64,000 nt of DNA from Micromonospora trifolii. Its GTDB lineage: Bacteria > Actinomycetota > Actinomycetes > Mycobacteriales > Micromonosporaceae. The position numbers were made by a program, and so were the translations under genes. Below the pieces are notes generated by a model that searched no databases, was not told the DNA's origin, and saw only the letters and a list, made by a program, of their open reading frames with translations. Location of the stretch: assembly GCF_022229005.1 (NCBI RefSeq), contig NZ_JAKKFD010000037.1, positions 1 to 64,000 on the forward strand, read 5' to 3'. Shown here piece by piece: positions 51,496 through 59,889 of the stretch (positions within the stretch are counted from its first letter, which is position 1; each line of letters starts with the position of its first letter).

Positions 51496-52266
51496 GTGGC
51501 GAGCAAGGACTCGTTGGAGGAGCAGTTCCGCGAGTTCGTCGCGGCCCGCTCCGCCGCGCTCCTACGCACCGCTTATCTGCTCACCGGAGACTGGGCCACG
51601 GCCGAGGATCTGCTCCAGACCGCGCTGACCAAGACCTACCTCGCGTGGAAGCGGCTCGGCGGAATCGAGGCCGTCGAGCCGTACGCCCGGCGTGTGATGG
51701 TCAACACGTCGACCAGTTGGTGGCGGCGACGCTGGCACGGTGAACGCCCGACCGAGGTGCTGCCCGAGCGGGCCGGCGTCGACGAGATCGAGCAGCAACT
51801 GGACCGTGACCTGCTCTGGCGGCATCTCCGGGAGCTGCCCAACCGGCAGCGGGCAGTGTTGGTGCTGCGCTACTACGAGGACATGTCGGAGGCGCAGACC
51901 GCCGCGATGCTGGACATCTCACCGGGAACTGTGAAGAGCCAGGCGTCCCGGGCGCTCGCCACGCTGCGTCGGCGGCTCGGCGCGGACGCACCGGAGCTCG
52001 CGGCCGCCGCCGGCATCGCCGCCCGGCCGGCCGCTGCCGCCGGTGCCGCGACCGGTGCCGCCGGCCGGACCACGGGCTCGGGCTCCCGGACCGGGCGGGT
52101 CCCGACCGGTGCCGCCACACCCCGGCCCGGACGGGCGGCCAGCCAACCCGTGCCCCGCCCCGCCGCGTCGCGCCCCGCCGTGCCGCGTGCGATCACCCCG
52201 CAGGTCGTGCTTCCCACCGCCCCGGCGGCCGTGCCCGTCGGCACGGGCTCCGGGGAAGGGCAGTGA
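51496..52266 (+). CDS. SigE-family ECF sigma factor with long low-complexity tail
   Basis: GTG 51496 (GGAGG six bases upstream) begins VASKDSLEEQFREFVAAR. Region 2 is present (AYLLTGDWATAEDLLQTALTKTYLAWKRL) and region 4 ends with ISPGTVKSQASRALATLRR. This layout matches the Streptomyces-type SigE-family. After residue ~170 comes ~85 residues of Ala/Pro/Arg/Gly low complexity, which is unusual for such factors and may bind a partner. It directs RNA polymerase to a stress regulon. The stop overlaps the next gene (GTGA), which probably encodes its regulator. Confidence 0.92.
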   Translation: MASKDSLEEQFREFVAARSAALLRTAYLLTGDWATAEDLLQTALTKTYLAWKRLGGIEAVEPYARRVMVNTSTSWWRRRWHGERPTEVLPERAGVDEIEQQLDRDLLWRHLRELPNRQRAVLVLRYYEDMSEAQTAAMLDISPGTVKSQASRALATLRRRLGADAPELAAAAGIAARPAAAAGAATGAAGRTTGSGSRTGRVPTGAATPRPGRAASQPVPRPAASRPAVPRAITPQVVLPTAPAAVPVGTGSGEGQ

Positions 52267-53525
52267 GTCAGTTCCCAGGCCGGCGCGACAACCTGACGGC
52301 CGGCCCGCAGCGTTCATACCAGGTGCGGCCTGACGAGCTGGAAGGTGCGGTGCGGGAGACACTCTCGCACCAGGTCGCCCTTGCCCGCCCACTGCGCGTC
52401 GATCCGGCCGGCCAGGCCATCCGCCGCGCGAACCGCATCCGGCGTCGACGCACCGCCGCCGGCCTCGCCCTCGCGGCGGTCACCACAGTGCTGCTCAGTG
52501 CCGGCATGGCCCAGCTCGGTACCGAAACCAGGCGGGACGGCTCACCCATCGTGGTGATCGGCGACCCGGACCCGACCAACCGACCGCTCCCGACGGCCAG
52601 CGTTCCCGGCCCCGCACCCTCGCCCACGACGTCGTCCTCCCACCTGGTCGGCGAGACGTTGGTCAACGCCGACGGGCGGCGGCTGGTGCTGCCCGACGTC
52701 GGGCCGGCCGAACACGTCCAGCCGCTGCCCAGCGGCGGCGGTTGGCTGGTGATCGGTGCGCCGAGCATCGCGGGACGCTCGCTGTCGGTCGTGCAGGACG
52801 ACGGCCTGGTGCAGGTGCTGCTGGCCGGGGCCGGCGCGATCGTCCTGGCCCCGGACAGCCGCCAGGTCGCCTGGCTCGAAGGAGACGATCTGCTGGTGGC
52901 AGGGGTGGTGGGCACCCAACTCATCGGGGCGGTGCGCACCCCGGTGCCCGCGTCGGCGGAGCCCGTCCGGTTCGTCGCTGACAGCGTGCTGGTCCGACTC
53001 GACAGGGTCGGCGCCGGTCACACGCTCTGGCGGCCCGGTGCGGGGCCGTTGCCCGACGCCGTGGACCGGAAGAGCCTCAACGTCTACGGGGGGCTGCCCG
53101 ACGGGCGGCTCGTCGCCCAGGTCACCACGACCGAACCGGGCCGGACCTGCCTCGCCATCCTCGCCCCGACACGTCACCTCGACCCGGTCCGCACCGGCTG
53201 CGGTCCGGGCCTGAGCCAGGACGGCGTCGGCGGGGTCTCGCCGGACGGGCGTTGGCTGCTGGTCAACGGGGGGAGCGGCAAGGCCGGTCGGTCCCTGCTG
53301 GTCGACCTCCAGCGGCTCGGGCCGGGTGCGACAGCCGTTGCGGCCGGTCCGCCGATGACCGGGGTGATCGTGTGGAGTGACGAGACCCAGGCCTCCTACC
53401 TCGACGGCACCGGCGAGCTGGTCCAGGTCGACGTCGGCCAGGTGCGGGCGGGAAAGCCCGCCACCCCCGCTGCGGTGCCCGGCGTGCCAGCCGGAGAGCT
53501 TCCGATCCTGGTGAATGGCTTCTGA
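52263..53525 (+). CDS. Membrane-anchored beta-propeller-like protein, partner of the ECF sigma factor
   Basis: The protein has 420 residues and is translationally coupled to the sigma gene. An N-terminal cytoplasmic part (EGAVRETLSHQVALARPLRVDPAG) leads into an Arg-rich stretch and one membrane helix (TAAGLALAAVTTVLLSAGMAQL). A Pro/Thr linker and a large extracytoplasmic domain with repeated WLVIGAPS, VAWLEGDDLLVAG and VSPDGRWLLVNGG units, propeller-like, follow. The layout (cytoplasmic segment, one helix, sensor domain) suggests an anti-sigma or sensor role; I see no HxxxCxxC zinc motif, so this is inferred from position. Confidence 0.8.
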   Translation: MSQFPGRRDNLTAGPQRSYQVRPDELEGAVRETLSHQVALARPLRVDPAGQAIRRANRIRRRRTAAGLALAAVTTVLLSAGMAQLGTETRRDGSPIVVIGDPDPTNRPLPTASVPGPAPSPTTSSSHLVGETLVNADGRRLVLPDVGPAEHVQPLPSGGGWLVIGAPSIAGRSLSVVQDDGLVQVLLAGAGAIVLAPDSRQVAWLEGDDLLVAGVVGTQLIGAVRTPVPASAEPVRFVADSVLVRLDRVGAGHTLWRPGAGPLPDAVDRKSLNVYGGLPDGRLVAQVTTTEPGRTCLAILAPTRHLDPVRTGCGPGLSQDGVGGVSPDGRWLLVNGGSGKAGRSLLVDLQRLGPGATAVAAGPPMTGVIVWSDETQASYLDGTGELVQVDVGQVRAGKPATPAAVPGVPAGELPILVNGF

Positions 53526-53587
53526 TCCCGGGTGACCTGGGCGACCCATGTGAGCCGGGCTCACTGTTTCCTCGGTAGCGTCGGGCG

Positions 53588-54460
53588 GTGACCTCGCGTA
53601 CCGGCCCCGCCCCCCGGATCGACCTGCACGCCCACTCGACGGCCAGCGACGGCACGCTGACCCCGGCCGAGCTGGTCGGCGCTGCCTCGGACGCCGGGCT
53701 GGACGTGCTGGCGATCACCGATCACGACACCACGGCCGGCTGGGCGCCGGCCGTCGGCGCGCTGCCGCCAGGTCTGCGTCTGATCCGGGGTGCGGAGTTG
53801 TCGTGCCGCTGGTCCGGTGCACAGCCGGCGGTGCCGCTGCACCTGCTCGCGTACCTGTTCGACCCGGACCACCCGGAGCTGGTGGCCGAGCTGGCGCGGG
53901 TCCGGGCCGCCCGGGAGGAGCGCGGCGAGCGGATGGTCGACCTCCTGCGGGCCGACGGCGTCGACGTGAACTGGCCGGACATCCTGGCCGGCGCGGGTGG
54001 CGGCACCGTGGGACGCCCGCACCTCGCGCAGGCACTCATCCGCGCCGGCCTCGTCGGCAGCGTTCGGGAGGCGTTCGGCCCGGACTGGCTGGGCGAGCGG
54101 TACCGGCTGCCCAAGGAGGACATCGACGTGTTCCGGGCCGTTGGACTGGTCCGGGCGGCCGGAGGCGTGCCGGTCTTCGCCCACCCGCGGGCCACCCGAC
54201 GCGGCCGGGTGGTGCCCGACGAGCTGATCGCCGAGCTGGCCGCCGCCGGGCTCGCCGGGCTCGAGGCCGACCACGAGGACCACAGCCCGGCCGAGCGGGA
54301 ACACGTGCGGGCGCTCGCCGCCGAGCTGGGTCTGCTCGTCACCGGCTCCTCGGATTTTCACGGCACCCACAAGACAGTCCAACTCGGCGCGTTCAGCACC
54401 AGCGTCGAGGCGTACGAGCGGATCGTCGCCGAGGGGGTGACCGAGGTCGCTTCGGGCTGA
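53588..54460 (+). CDS. PHP-domain phosphoesterase (YciV/RNase AM-like)
   Basis: GTG 53588. The 290-residue protein has PHP metal motifs: DLHAHSTASDG, ITDHDT, GAELSC, the later VPVFAHP and GSSDFHG. This set matches YciV-type enzymes that hydrolyse 3',5'-nucleoside bisphosphates or trim RNA 5' ends. Full length. The stop is 41 bases before the marC-like gene. Confidence 0.92.
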   Translation: MTSRTGPAPRIDLHAHSTASDGTLTPAELVGAASDAGLDVLAITDHDTTAGWAPAVGALPPGLRLIRGAELSCRWSGAQPAVPLHLLAYLFDPDHPELVAELARVRAAREERGERMVDLLRADGVDVNWPDILAGAGGGTVGRPHLAQALIRAGLVGSVREAFGPDWLGERYRLPKEDIDVFRAVGLVRAAGGVPVFAHPRATRRGRVVPDELIAELAAAGLAGLEADHEDHSPAEREHVRALAAELGLLVTGSSDFHGTHKTVQLGAFSTSVEAYERIVAEGVTEVASG

Positions 54461-54501
54461 TCCGGGTATTTCGCCCATCGTCGCGCGGCTAGGTTGATCA
54501 C

Positions 54502-55116
54502 GTGGATCTGAAGCTGTTCGGCGAGGTTTTCGTGACCCTGCTGGTGATCACCGACCCGCCGGGCATGATGCCGATCTTTCTGGCGCTGACCGGCCCGCTG
54601 CCCGCCCGCGACCGCAACCGGGCAGCCTGGCAGGCCGTCGCGTTGGCGCTCGGCGTCATCGTGATCTTCGCGGTGGCGGGGCAGACCCTGCTCGACTATC
54701 TGCACGTGGACCTGCCGGCGTTGCAGGCGGCCGGTGGGTTGCTGCTCGTGCTCGTCGCGCTGGAGCTGCTGACCGGCAAGGCCGACGACCCGAGCCAGCA
54801 GGTCACCTCCAACATCGCGCTGGTGCCGCTGGGTACGCCACTGCTGGCCGGCCCGGGCGCCATCGTGGCCACCATGCTCTTCGTCCAGCAGGCCGACGGG
54901 TTGGGAGAGTTCAGCGCCATCGCCGTGGCGATCCTCGCCGTGATGGTCGCCGTCTGGATCGTCCTGCGCTTCTCCGGCGGCATCGTGAAGATCCTCCGGC
55001 CGGGCGGGATCGAGGTGCTGACCCGGATCGCCGGCCTGCTGCTGGCCGCGATCGCCGTGCAGCTCATCGCCGACGCGGTGGCCGCCTTCGTCACGCAGTA
55101 CGTCAACATGGCCTGA
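54502..55116 (+). CDS. MarC-family integral membrane protein
   Basis: The protein has 204 residues with about six membrane helices. The conserved ITDPPGMMPIFLALT near the start and the internal PLGTPLLAGPGAIVATMLF repeat that motif, typical of the UPF0056/MarC family. Despite the name, its role in multidrug resistance is not supported in E. coli; transport function is unknown. GTG start, with no strong ribosome-binding site seen. Confidence 0.92.
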   Translation: MDLKLFGEVFVTLLVITDPPGMMPIFLALTGPLPARDRNRAAWQAVALALGVIVIFAVAGQTLLDYLHVDLPALQAAGGLLLVLVALELLTGKADDPSQQVTSNIALVPLGTPLLAGPGAIVATMLFVQQADGLGEFSAIAVAILAVMVAVWIVLRFSGGIVKILRPGGIEVLTRIAGLLLAAIAVQLIADAVAAFVTQYVNMA

Positions 55117-55129
55117 CGGCACGCGCGCG

Positions 55130-56080
55130 ATGTCGGGGGCGGATGGCAGGATCGCAGGCGTGCGACGATCCTCATCAGCGGGGCGGCCGGCCGCCGGCGG
55201 CCGGGCCCCTCGGCAGCGCGCCGGCGACGCCGAGCAGCTCGGCTTCGAGGGCATGCCGGAGCGGCTGTTCGTCTGCACCCCGAGCAAGCTCGGCGCGTAC
55301 GCGGACTGCCCGCGTCGCTACCGCTACTCCTACGTCGACCGGCCCGCCCCACCCAAGGGCCCGCCGTGGGCACACAACTCGCTCGGCGCCAGCGTGCACA
55401 CCGCTCTGAAGAACTGGTATGCGCTGCCCGCCGACCGCCGGCGCCCCGAGGCGCTGGCCACGCTGCTCAAGGGCACCTGGGTCCGCGAGGGCTACCGCGA
55501 CGACGAGCAGGAGCGGGCCGCCTACCGGCGCGCGTTGGGGTGGCTTGAGGCGTACGTCGAGACGCTGGAGCCGGATTCCGACCCGCTCGGTGTGGAGCGG
55601 GTGGTGGCGGTCAAGACCGCGGTGCTGGCGTTCAACGGCCGCACCGACCGGATCGACTCGCGGCCCGGCCCGGAGGGGCCGGAGCTGGTCATCGTCGACT
55701 ACAAGACCGGTCGCACCGGGCTGGACACTGACGACGCCCGAGGCTCGCAGGCGCTGGCGCTCTACGCGTACGCCGCCGAGCGGGTGTTCCGTCGCCCGTG
55801 CCGCCGGGTGGAGCTGCACCACCTGCCGACCGGCACTGTCGCCGGCCACGACCACACCGTCGAGTCACTGGCCCGACAACTGACCCGCGCGGAAGAGACG
55901 GCCCGCGACATCATGGCCGCCGAGCGCGCAGTCGCCGACGGCGCCGACGCGGACGAGGCTTTCCCGGTGGCACCCGGCCCGCGCTGTGGCTGGTGCGACT
56001 TCCGGCGGCACTGCCCGACGGGCTCGCAGGTCCCGGGCAAGGAGCCGTGGGCGGCCATGGACCGGCCCGCCGACGGCTGA
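55130..56080 (+). CDS. RecB-like PD-(D/E)XK nuclease with Fe-S type C-terminus
   Basis: The 316-residue protein has LSPSKLGAY-like TPSKLGAYADCPRRYRY, then the nuclease core FNGRTDRIDS...ELVIVDYKTGR (PD-(D/E)XK, Asp and Lys visible) and the Q motif GSQALALYAYAA. A Cys cluster at the C-terminus (CGWCDFRRHC) with the early ADCPRRY Cys would hold an iron-sulfur cluster as in AddB/Cas4-like enzymes. Likely a DNA-end processing exonuclease. GTG 55160 (MRRSSS) is an alternative start with a better site. Confidence 0.9.
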   Translation: MSGADGRIAGVRRSSSAGRPAAGGRAPRQRAGDAEQLGFEGMPERLFVCTPSKLGAYADCPRRYRYSYVDRPAPPKGPPWAHNSLGASVHTALKNWYALPADRRRPEALATLLKGTWVREGYRDDEQERAAYRRALGWLEAYVETLEPDSDPLGVERVVAVKTAVLAFNGRTDRIDSRPGPEGPELVIVDYKTGRTGLDTDDARGSQALALYAYAAERVFRRPCRRVELHHLPTGTVAGHDHTVESLARQLTRAEETARDIMAAERAVADGADADEAFPVAPGPRCGWCDFRRHCPTGSQVPGKEPWAAMDRPADG

Positions 56081-56100
56081 TACCCCGGCCGAGGGTCGGG

Positions 56101-56964
56101 TCAGCCGGCCAGCGAGGCGGCGGCCTGCCGCGCGGCCCGCTCCTTGGCTGCCTGTATCAACGGCCCCTCCAGGTAGCGGCGGGGGACGGCGGCGAACGCG
56201 AGCCGCAGCGCGCGCACTGTCAGGTCCGCCGACAGTGCGGTGGTCGGTAGACCGAGACCTCCGTACATCCGGTGTGCCCACGTCGGCAGCAGCGCGAACG
56301 CAGTGCTGGCGATCCCCAGGTACGCCCAGCGTGGCGGGCCCAGTGTGAGCCCCAACCGGACCGGCAGGCTGAGCTTCCACGGCAGCGGTGGGGCGGTGAG
56401 GAACACCGCCGTCTCGGCTGCCTCCCGGGTCATCCGCAACTGTGGTCGTACGGCCTTGTAGTAGTCCGCGACCTCGGCGGCGGTCCCCGGGACGGTGGCC
56501 GGGTCCAGGCCGACCAGGGCGGCGGCGCGGCGCTGCTCGGTGTAGTAGCCGTCCACCTCGTCGTCGCTCAGCGGCAGCCCGGCGCGTCGGGCCGTGTTCA
56601 GGAACGACTCGACCTCGGTCACGTGCACCCAGCGCAGCAGGTCCGGTTCGTCGATCCGGAACTGCTCACCGGTGAGCGTGTCGGTGGCCCGCAGCCGGTC
56701 GTGCAGGCGGCGCAGCCGCGCCCCGGCGGCCTCCGCCTCGGCGGTGGTCCCGTAGACGGTGGTCGCCACGTAGGTGGCGGTGCGGATCAGTCGGCCCCAG
56801 GCGTCGGTGCGGTAGTTGCTGTTCTGCGCGACCCCGGCCATGGCCCGGGGGTGCAACGCCTGGAGGTAGAGCGAGCGCAGGCCGGCGACGATCAGGATCG
56901 GCTCGTCGTGCACCTTCCACGTGACCGAACCCGGACCGAAGAGGCCGAGGTCATCGGAGTCCAC
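56101..56964 (-). CDS. MpaB/latex-clearing-type oxygenase family protein (DUF2236)
   Basis: The 287-residue protein shows family segments: GPGSVTWKVHDEPILIVAGLRSLYLQALHPRAMAG (the catalytic His region), RLIRTATYVATTVYGTTAEAE, LLRWVHVTEVESFL and LGLPTTALSADL near the end. Related proteins bind heme b and act as oxygenases (the Lcp/MpaB group). Substrate unknown. GTG start at 56964. Convergent with the nuclease gene; divergent context with fur is not seen, as fur lies upstream on the same strand. Confidence 0.9.
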   Translation of the reverse strand: MDSDDLGLFGPGSVTWKVHDEPILIVAGLRSLYLQALHPRAMAGVAQNSNYRTDAWGRLIRTATYVATTVYGTTAEAEAAGARLRRLHDRLRATDTLTGEQFRIDEPDLLRWVHVTEVESFLNTARRAGLPLSDDEVDGYYTEQRRAAALVGLDPATVPGTAAEVADYYKAVRPQLRMTREAAETAVFLTAPPLPWKLSLPVRLGLTLGPPRWAYLGIASTAFALLPTWAHRMYGGLGLPTTALSADLTVRALRLAFAAVPRRYLEGPLIQAAKERAARQAAASLAG

Positions 56965-57042
56965 CGTCCAAGAGTGCCACGGTCGGGCCGGTCTCGCCGT
57001 TCACCTGCCGCCGGTGCCGTGCCTGGACTGTGGCGACGCTGG

Positions 57043-57471
57043 TCAGGCGTCGGCGGAGCGGCGGGCCCGGCAGCCCGGGCAGAGGCCCCAGAAGGTCACC
57101 TCGGCCTCGTCCACCTCGAACCCGTGGGCGCTGTTCGGCTCCAGGCACGGGGCGCTGCCCACCGCGCAGTCGATGTCGGCGATCTCGCCGCAGCCCCGGC
57201 AGACCACGTGGTGGTGGTTGTCTCCCACGCGCGCCTCGTAGCGGGCGGGACTGCCCGCCGGCTCGATCCGGCGCGACAGCCCGGCCCGGGACAGCGCGCC
57301 CAGCACGTCGTAGACCGCCTGGGTGGAGACCGAGTCGAGGCGTTCGCGAACCCGCCGGGTGATCTCGTCGACCTCCAGATGGCCGCCGTCGGCCAGCACG
57401 TCGAGCACCGCGAGGCGTGGCCGCGTGACACGAAGGCCCCTCGACCGCAGCAGCTCCTCGGCACCGGACAT
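57043..57471 (-). CDS. Fur-family metal-dependent repressor
   Basis: From ATG 57471 (MSGAEELLRSRGLRVT) the product has 142 residues: winged helix (RPRLAVLDVLADGGHLEVDEITRRVRE), QAVYDVLGALSRAGLSRRIE, the metal-sensing HHHVVCRGCGEIADIDC and a final CPGC. Both CxxC pairs indicate a structural zinc. Such regulators bind Fe, Mn or Zn, or sense peroxide. No ribosome-binding site precedes this ATG, so a leaderless message is possible. The start overlaps a palindrome. Confidence 0.9.
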   Translation of the reverse strand: MSGAEELLRSRGLRVTRPRLAVLDVLADGGHLEVDEITRRVRERLDSVSTQAVYDVLGALSRAGLSRRIEPAGSPARYEARVGDNHHHVVCRGCGEIADIDCAVGSAPCLEPNSAHGFEVDEAEVTFWGLCPGCRARRSADA

Positions 57472-57480
57472 TGGCCAATG
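57469..57480. promoter_or_regulatory. Palindrome over the fur start codon
   Basis: CATTGGCCAATG, a perfect 12-base palindrome whose left end is the fur ATG complement. Palindromes at the start of Fur-family genes can be autoregulatory sites, but this is short for a Fur box and may be chance. Confidence 0.3.
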
Positions 57481-57672
57481 ACAGCACGCCCGGTCCGCAT
57501 CGACAACCGTCGCCTGCTCCGGGTGGCCACCGACACAGCCACGCAAGATCGGGAGTACGGCCCAACGGATGAACCCGATCGACGCGGCGCGCGTGTCAAC
57601 GGTCGAGAGCCTGGGGACGATCGGCGGACCATAGGCTGACCACCCCTGACCATGATCCACCTGGAGGGTTCG

Positions 57673-58155
57673 ATGTTCGAGGAGATCCTGGGTCTACCGG
57701 TGCACGTCCTGGTAATCCACGCGGTCGTCGTGTTCGTGCCGCTGCTGGCGGTGCTGGCCATCGCGTACGTGGGGCTGCCGCGGTGGCGGCACCGGTTGGA
57801 CTGGGCCCTGGGCCTCCTCGCCGTGGCCGCGCCGGTGACCGCGTACGTCGCGGTCAAGTCGGGTGAGGCACTCACCGACGCGCTGGTCGCCCGGGGCTTC
57901 CAGGGGCCGATCCTCGATCAGATCTTCGAGCACTCCCGTTACGGCGACATCCTGTTCCGCATCGTGGTGCCGCTCGGGATCGTGGCCGTCCTGCTGCTCG
58001 TGGCGACGAGTGGGCATCCCCGGGTGCCGCAACTGCCCGCGCTGGTCACCCCGGTGCTGGCGGTAGCGACGGTGGGCCTTGCCATCGCCGCCCTGATCTA
58101 CGTCTACCTGACCGGCCACTCCGGCGCCGAGACCGTCTGGGGCACCACCCTCTGA
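57673..58155 (+). CDS. DUF2231 integral membrane protein
   Basis: GGAGG five bases before ATG 57673 selects this start (MFEEILGLPVHVLVIHAVVV). The 160-residue protein has four membrane helices; the opening GLPVHVLVIHAVVVFVPLL with conserved His is the DUF2231 mark, possibly heme-linked. HSRYGDILFR lies between helices 2 and 3. Divergent from fur, so it may be part of its regulon. Function unknown. Confidence 0.9.
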   Translation: MFEEILGLPVHVLVIHAVVVFVPLLAVLAIAYVGLPRWRHRLDWALGLLAVAAPVTAYVAVKSGEALTDALVARGFQGPILDQIFEHSRYGDILFRIVVPLGIVAVLLLVATSGHPRVPQLPALVTPVLAVATVGLAIAALIYVYLTGHSGAETVWGTTL

Positions 58156-58192
58156 GCTGCCGCTCTCTGCTGCTGCCCCGGGGGTGGGGCGT

Positions 58193-58564
58193 TCAGAAGA
58201 TGACTCGCGAGCAGAGCAGACAGAGCAGCACCAGCAGCACCACGCCGGCCGCCGCGCCGAAGCCGTAGGTGACCCGCTGCGAACGCTGCTCGGCCGCGTC
58301 CAGGCCGGCCATGTCCTGTGGTGGCAGTTGTCGCGGTGGCGCCGGCTGCAGATGTACTGGTGGACGCCAACCCGCCGGAGGCGGCACGCTCGGCGGCGGG
58401 CCGGGGTACCCGCTGGCAGTGCGCCCCGTTGACGCTGGGCCGGTCTGCCCGGTCGGTGGTGCGGTCGCGGGCGCGGCGGGAGGTTGGTCCGCCACCGCGT
58501 CGTCACCGGTGTCGGGCCGTCGCCAGTAGTCGTCCGGGGTGCTGCCACCGCTGGGGGTCGTCAC
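58193..58564 (-). CDS. Small Pro-rich C-tail-anchored protein
   Basis: GTG 58564 gives 123 residues: a disordered Pro/Thr/Ala-rich N-terminus with SGYPGPPPSVPPPAGW, then a single C-terminal membrane helix (GFGAAAGVVLLVLLCLLCSRVIF). No ribosome-binding site is clear. It is probably a tail-anchored protein of unknown function; convergent with the DUF2231 gene. Confidence 0.72.
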   Translation of the reverse strand: MTTPSGGSTPDDYWRRPDTGDDAVADQPPAAPATAPPTGQTGPASTGRTASGYPGPPPSVPPPAGWRPPVHLQPAPPRQLPPQDMAGLDAAEQRSQRVTYGFGAAAGVVLLVLLCLLCSRVIF

Positions 58565-58707
58565 GCCGTCCGACGCTACCAACGCGACCGGCGGCCCGGT
58601 CGCTTCTGGCCGGCGCGCCCGCGGTCGGCGGTTCGGTCGGTTCTGGCGAACGCGCCCACGGTCGATGGCCCGGTGCACCGCCGTCGGCTGCGCTAGTCTT
58701 GCCGCTC

Positions 58708-58890
58708 GTGAGCACCGAGGACCCTGGCACGCACGGCGCACGTGGCGACGATGACCGCGCCGTCGACCTGAGCGAAGACTTCGTGGTGCTGCCCGAGCAG
58801 ACCACTGACGACACCGACAGTGGTTGGGGCGAGCGGTCGGGCGGCAACGACGACTGGCTGCTCGCGGAACGCCCCCCGCACTGGGACTGA
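58708..58890 (+). CDS. 60-residue acidic conserved-type protein
   Basis: GTG 58708 to TGA 58890. The product is strongly acidic (GDDDRAVDLSEDFVVLPEQTTDDTD) and ends NDDWLLAERPPHWD. Small acidic proteins with this ERPPHWD ending recur in actinobacteria as far as I recall. No domain or function recognised. It is divergent from the Pro-rich tail-anchored protein. Confidence 0.72.
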   Translation: MSTEDPGTHGARGDDDRAVDLSEDFVVLPEQTTDDTDSGWGERSGGNDDWLLAERPPHWD

Positions 58891-58912
58891 CCCCGGCGGC
58901 GCGGCCCGACCC

Positions 58913-59161
58913 TCACGACGTCGATCCGACAGTTCCGGCCCCCGCTGACGGCGGTGGGGTCGGTGCTGGTGGGGTTCGGTCTGCCACCGAGGGTGCGTCG
59001 GAGGGAACGGCGGCCGGAGGACATCCGGCAGGGGTGTGCAGGACTGCGGCGGCCAGGCCGAGCAGCGCGGCGACCAGACCGGCCCGGAGCAGGGCGCGCC
59101 CGCCGGGCCGAGTGAGCTGGCGCAGCGGGCGCAACGCCCGCGCGGAATCCGGATCGAGCAT
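58913..59161 (-). CDS. Small Pro-rich single-pass membrane protein
   Basis: An 82-residue reading frame with GGGAGG upstream of ATG 59161: basic N-terminus (LRQLTRPGGRALLR), one membrane helix (AGLVAALLGLAAAVLHTPAG), then a Pro/Ser/Thr-rich outer tail. Function unknown. It may be the N-terminal remnant of a longer SAF-like secreted protein, but nothing after the stop shows this. Confidence 0.5.
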   Translation of the reverse strand: MLDPDSARALRPLRQLTRPGGRALLRAGLVAALLGLAAAVLHTPAGCPPAAVPSDAPSVADRTPPAPTPPPSAGAGTVGSTS

Positions 59162-59258
59162 CGGCTCTGCCGCCTCCCGTCCCCGAGCGCCGCAGCGGCA
59201 CTCCTGGACGGCAGGTTAGGCAGGTCCAACTGCCTCGGCCGACCCTCTGGCCGCCGCC

Positions 59259-59286
59259 TGTGGACAACCGCGCGGCCTGTGGACAA
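59259..59286. promoter_or_regulatory. Two DnaA-box-like sites
   Basis: TGTGGACAA occurs at 59259-59267 and 59278-59286, start-to-start 19 bases; its complement TTGTCCACA is a perfect actinobacterial DnaA box. Both lie in the same orientation in a 276-base gap. Two boxes are too few for an origin; a DnaA-titrating or DnaA-regulated site is possible. Confidence 0.55.
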
Positions 59287-59402
59287 CGCCCATCCGTCGG
59301 TGCGATCTGCTACGGCGCCCGCCTCGATCGACTCGCGATCAAGGAATCCAGGCGGTCAGAGCGGCGGGGGACAGGCCGACTTTCTGGAAGCCGAGTTGAT
59401 CG

Positions 59403-59430
59403 AGGCCCGACCCGAGGTGGGGTCGGGCCT
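59403..59430 (-). terminator. Hairpin terminator after fmdB-like gene
   Basis: AGGCCCGACCC and its complement form perfect 11-base arms with a six-base loop, seven bases past the minus-strand stop of the zinc-ribbon gene. Confidence 0.85.
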
Positions 59431-59437
59431 TCGGCGA

Positions 59438-59827
59438 TCAGGACGTGGAGCTTGCCGCCGCAGCCTTGCCGCCGCCCGATCCACCAGAGGACGAACCGGA
59501 GGACGACCCCGAGGAGGACGACGAGCCCGAGGACGACCCGGACGACGACGAGGACCCCGAAGAGGACGAGGAGGACGAGCTGTCACCGGAGGACGACTCG
59601 GACTTCGCCGGCTTGGTGGCCGTGCCGCCGGCCGTCGTCTCGGAACCGGACGCCCGGGAGTCGGTGCGGTAGAAGCCCGAACCCTTGAAGACGATGCCGA
59701 CCGAGTTGAAGACCTTGCGCAGCCGCCCCTGACACGCCGGGCACTCGGTCAGCGGCTCGTCAGAGAAGGACTGCACCGCCTCGAGCTGGTGACCGCACGT
59801 GGTGCAGGCGTACTGGTACGTGGGCAC
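59438..59827 (-). CDS. FmdB-family zinc-ribbon protein with Ser/Gly-rich tail
   Basis: GGAGGAG precedes GTG 59827. The first ~60 residues are the FmdB zinc ribbon (MPTYQYACTTCGH...ECPACQGRLRKVFNSVGIVFKGSGFY), with two Cys pairs. The last ~65 are almost pure Ser with Gly and Lys, a disordered tail. FmdB proteins were proposed as regulators of formamidase operons, but this is not general. The Ser tail is coded mostly by TCC/TCG-type codons and produces an apparent Asp/Glu-rich shadow on the other strand. Confidence 0.92.
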   Translation of the reverse strand: MPTYQYACTTCGHQLEAVQSFSDEPLTECPACQGRLRKVFNSVGIVFKGSGFYRTDSRASGSETTAGGTATKPAKSESSSGDSSSSSSSSGSSSSSGSSSGSSSSSGSSSGSSSGGSGGGKAAAASSTS

Positions 59828-59889
59828 GTTCTCCTCCGGATCTGGGCTCGGCCAGTTGGCACTCGACGTATTCGAGTGCCAATGGTGCG

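Noticed and set aside
59259..59286. Replication origin
   Set aside because: Only two DnaA boxes, no AT-rich unwinding region, no dnaA/dnaN/gyrB nearby.
59445..59672. Plus-strand Asp/Glu-rich ORF
   Set aside because: It is the antisense image of the Ser-rich tail of the zinc-ribbon protein.
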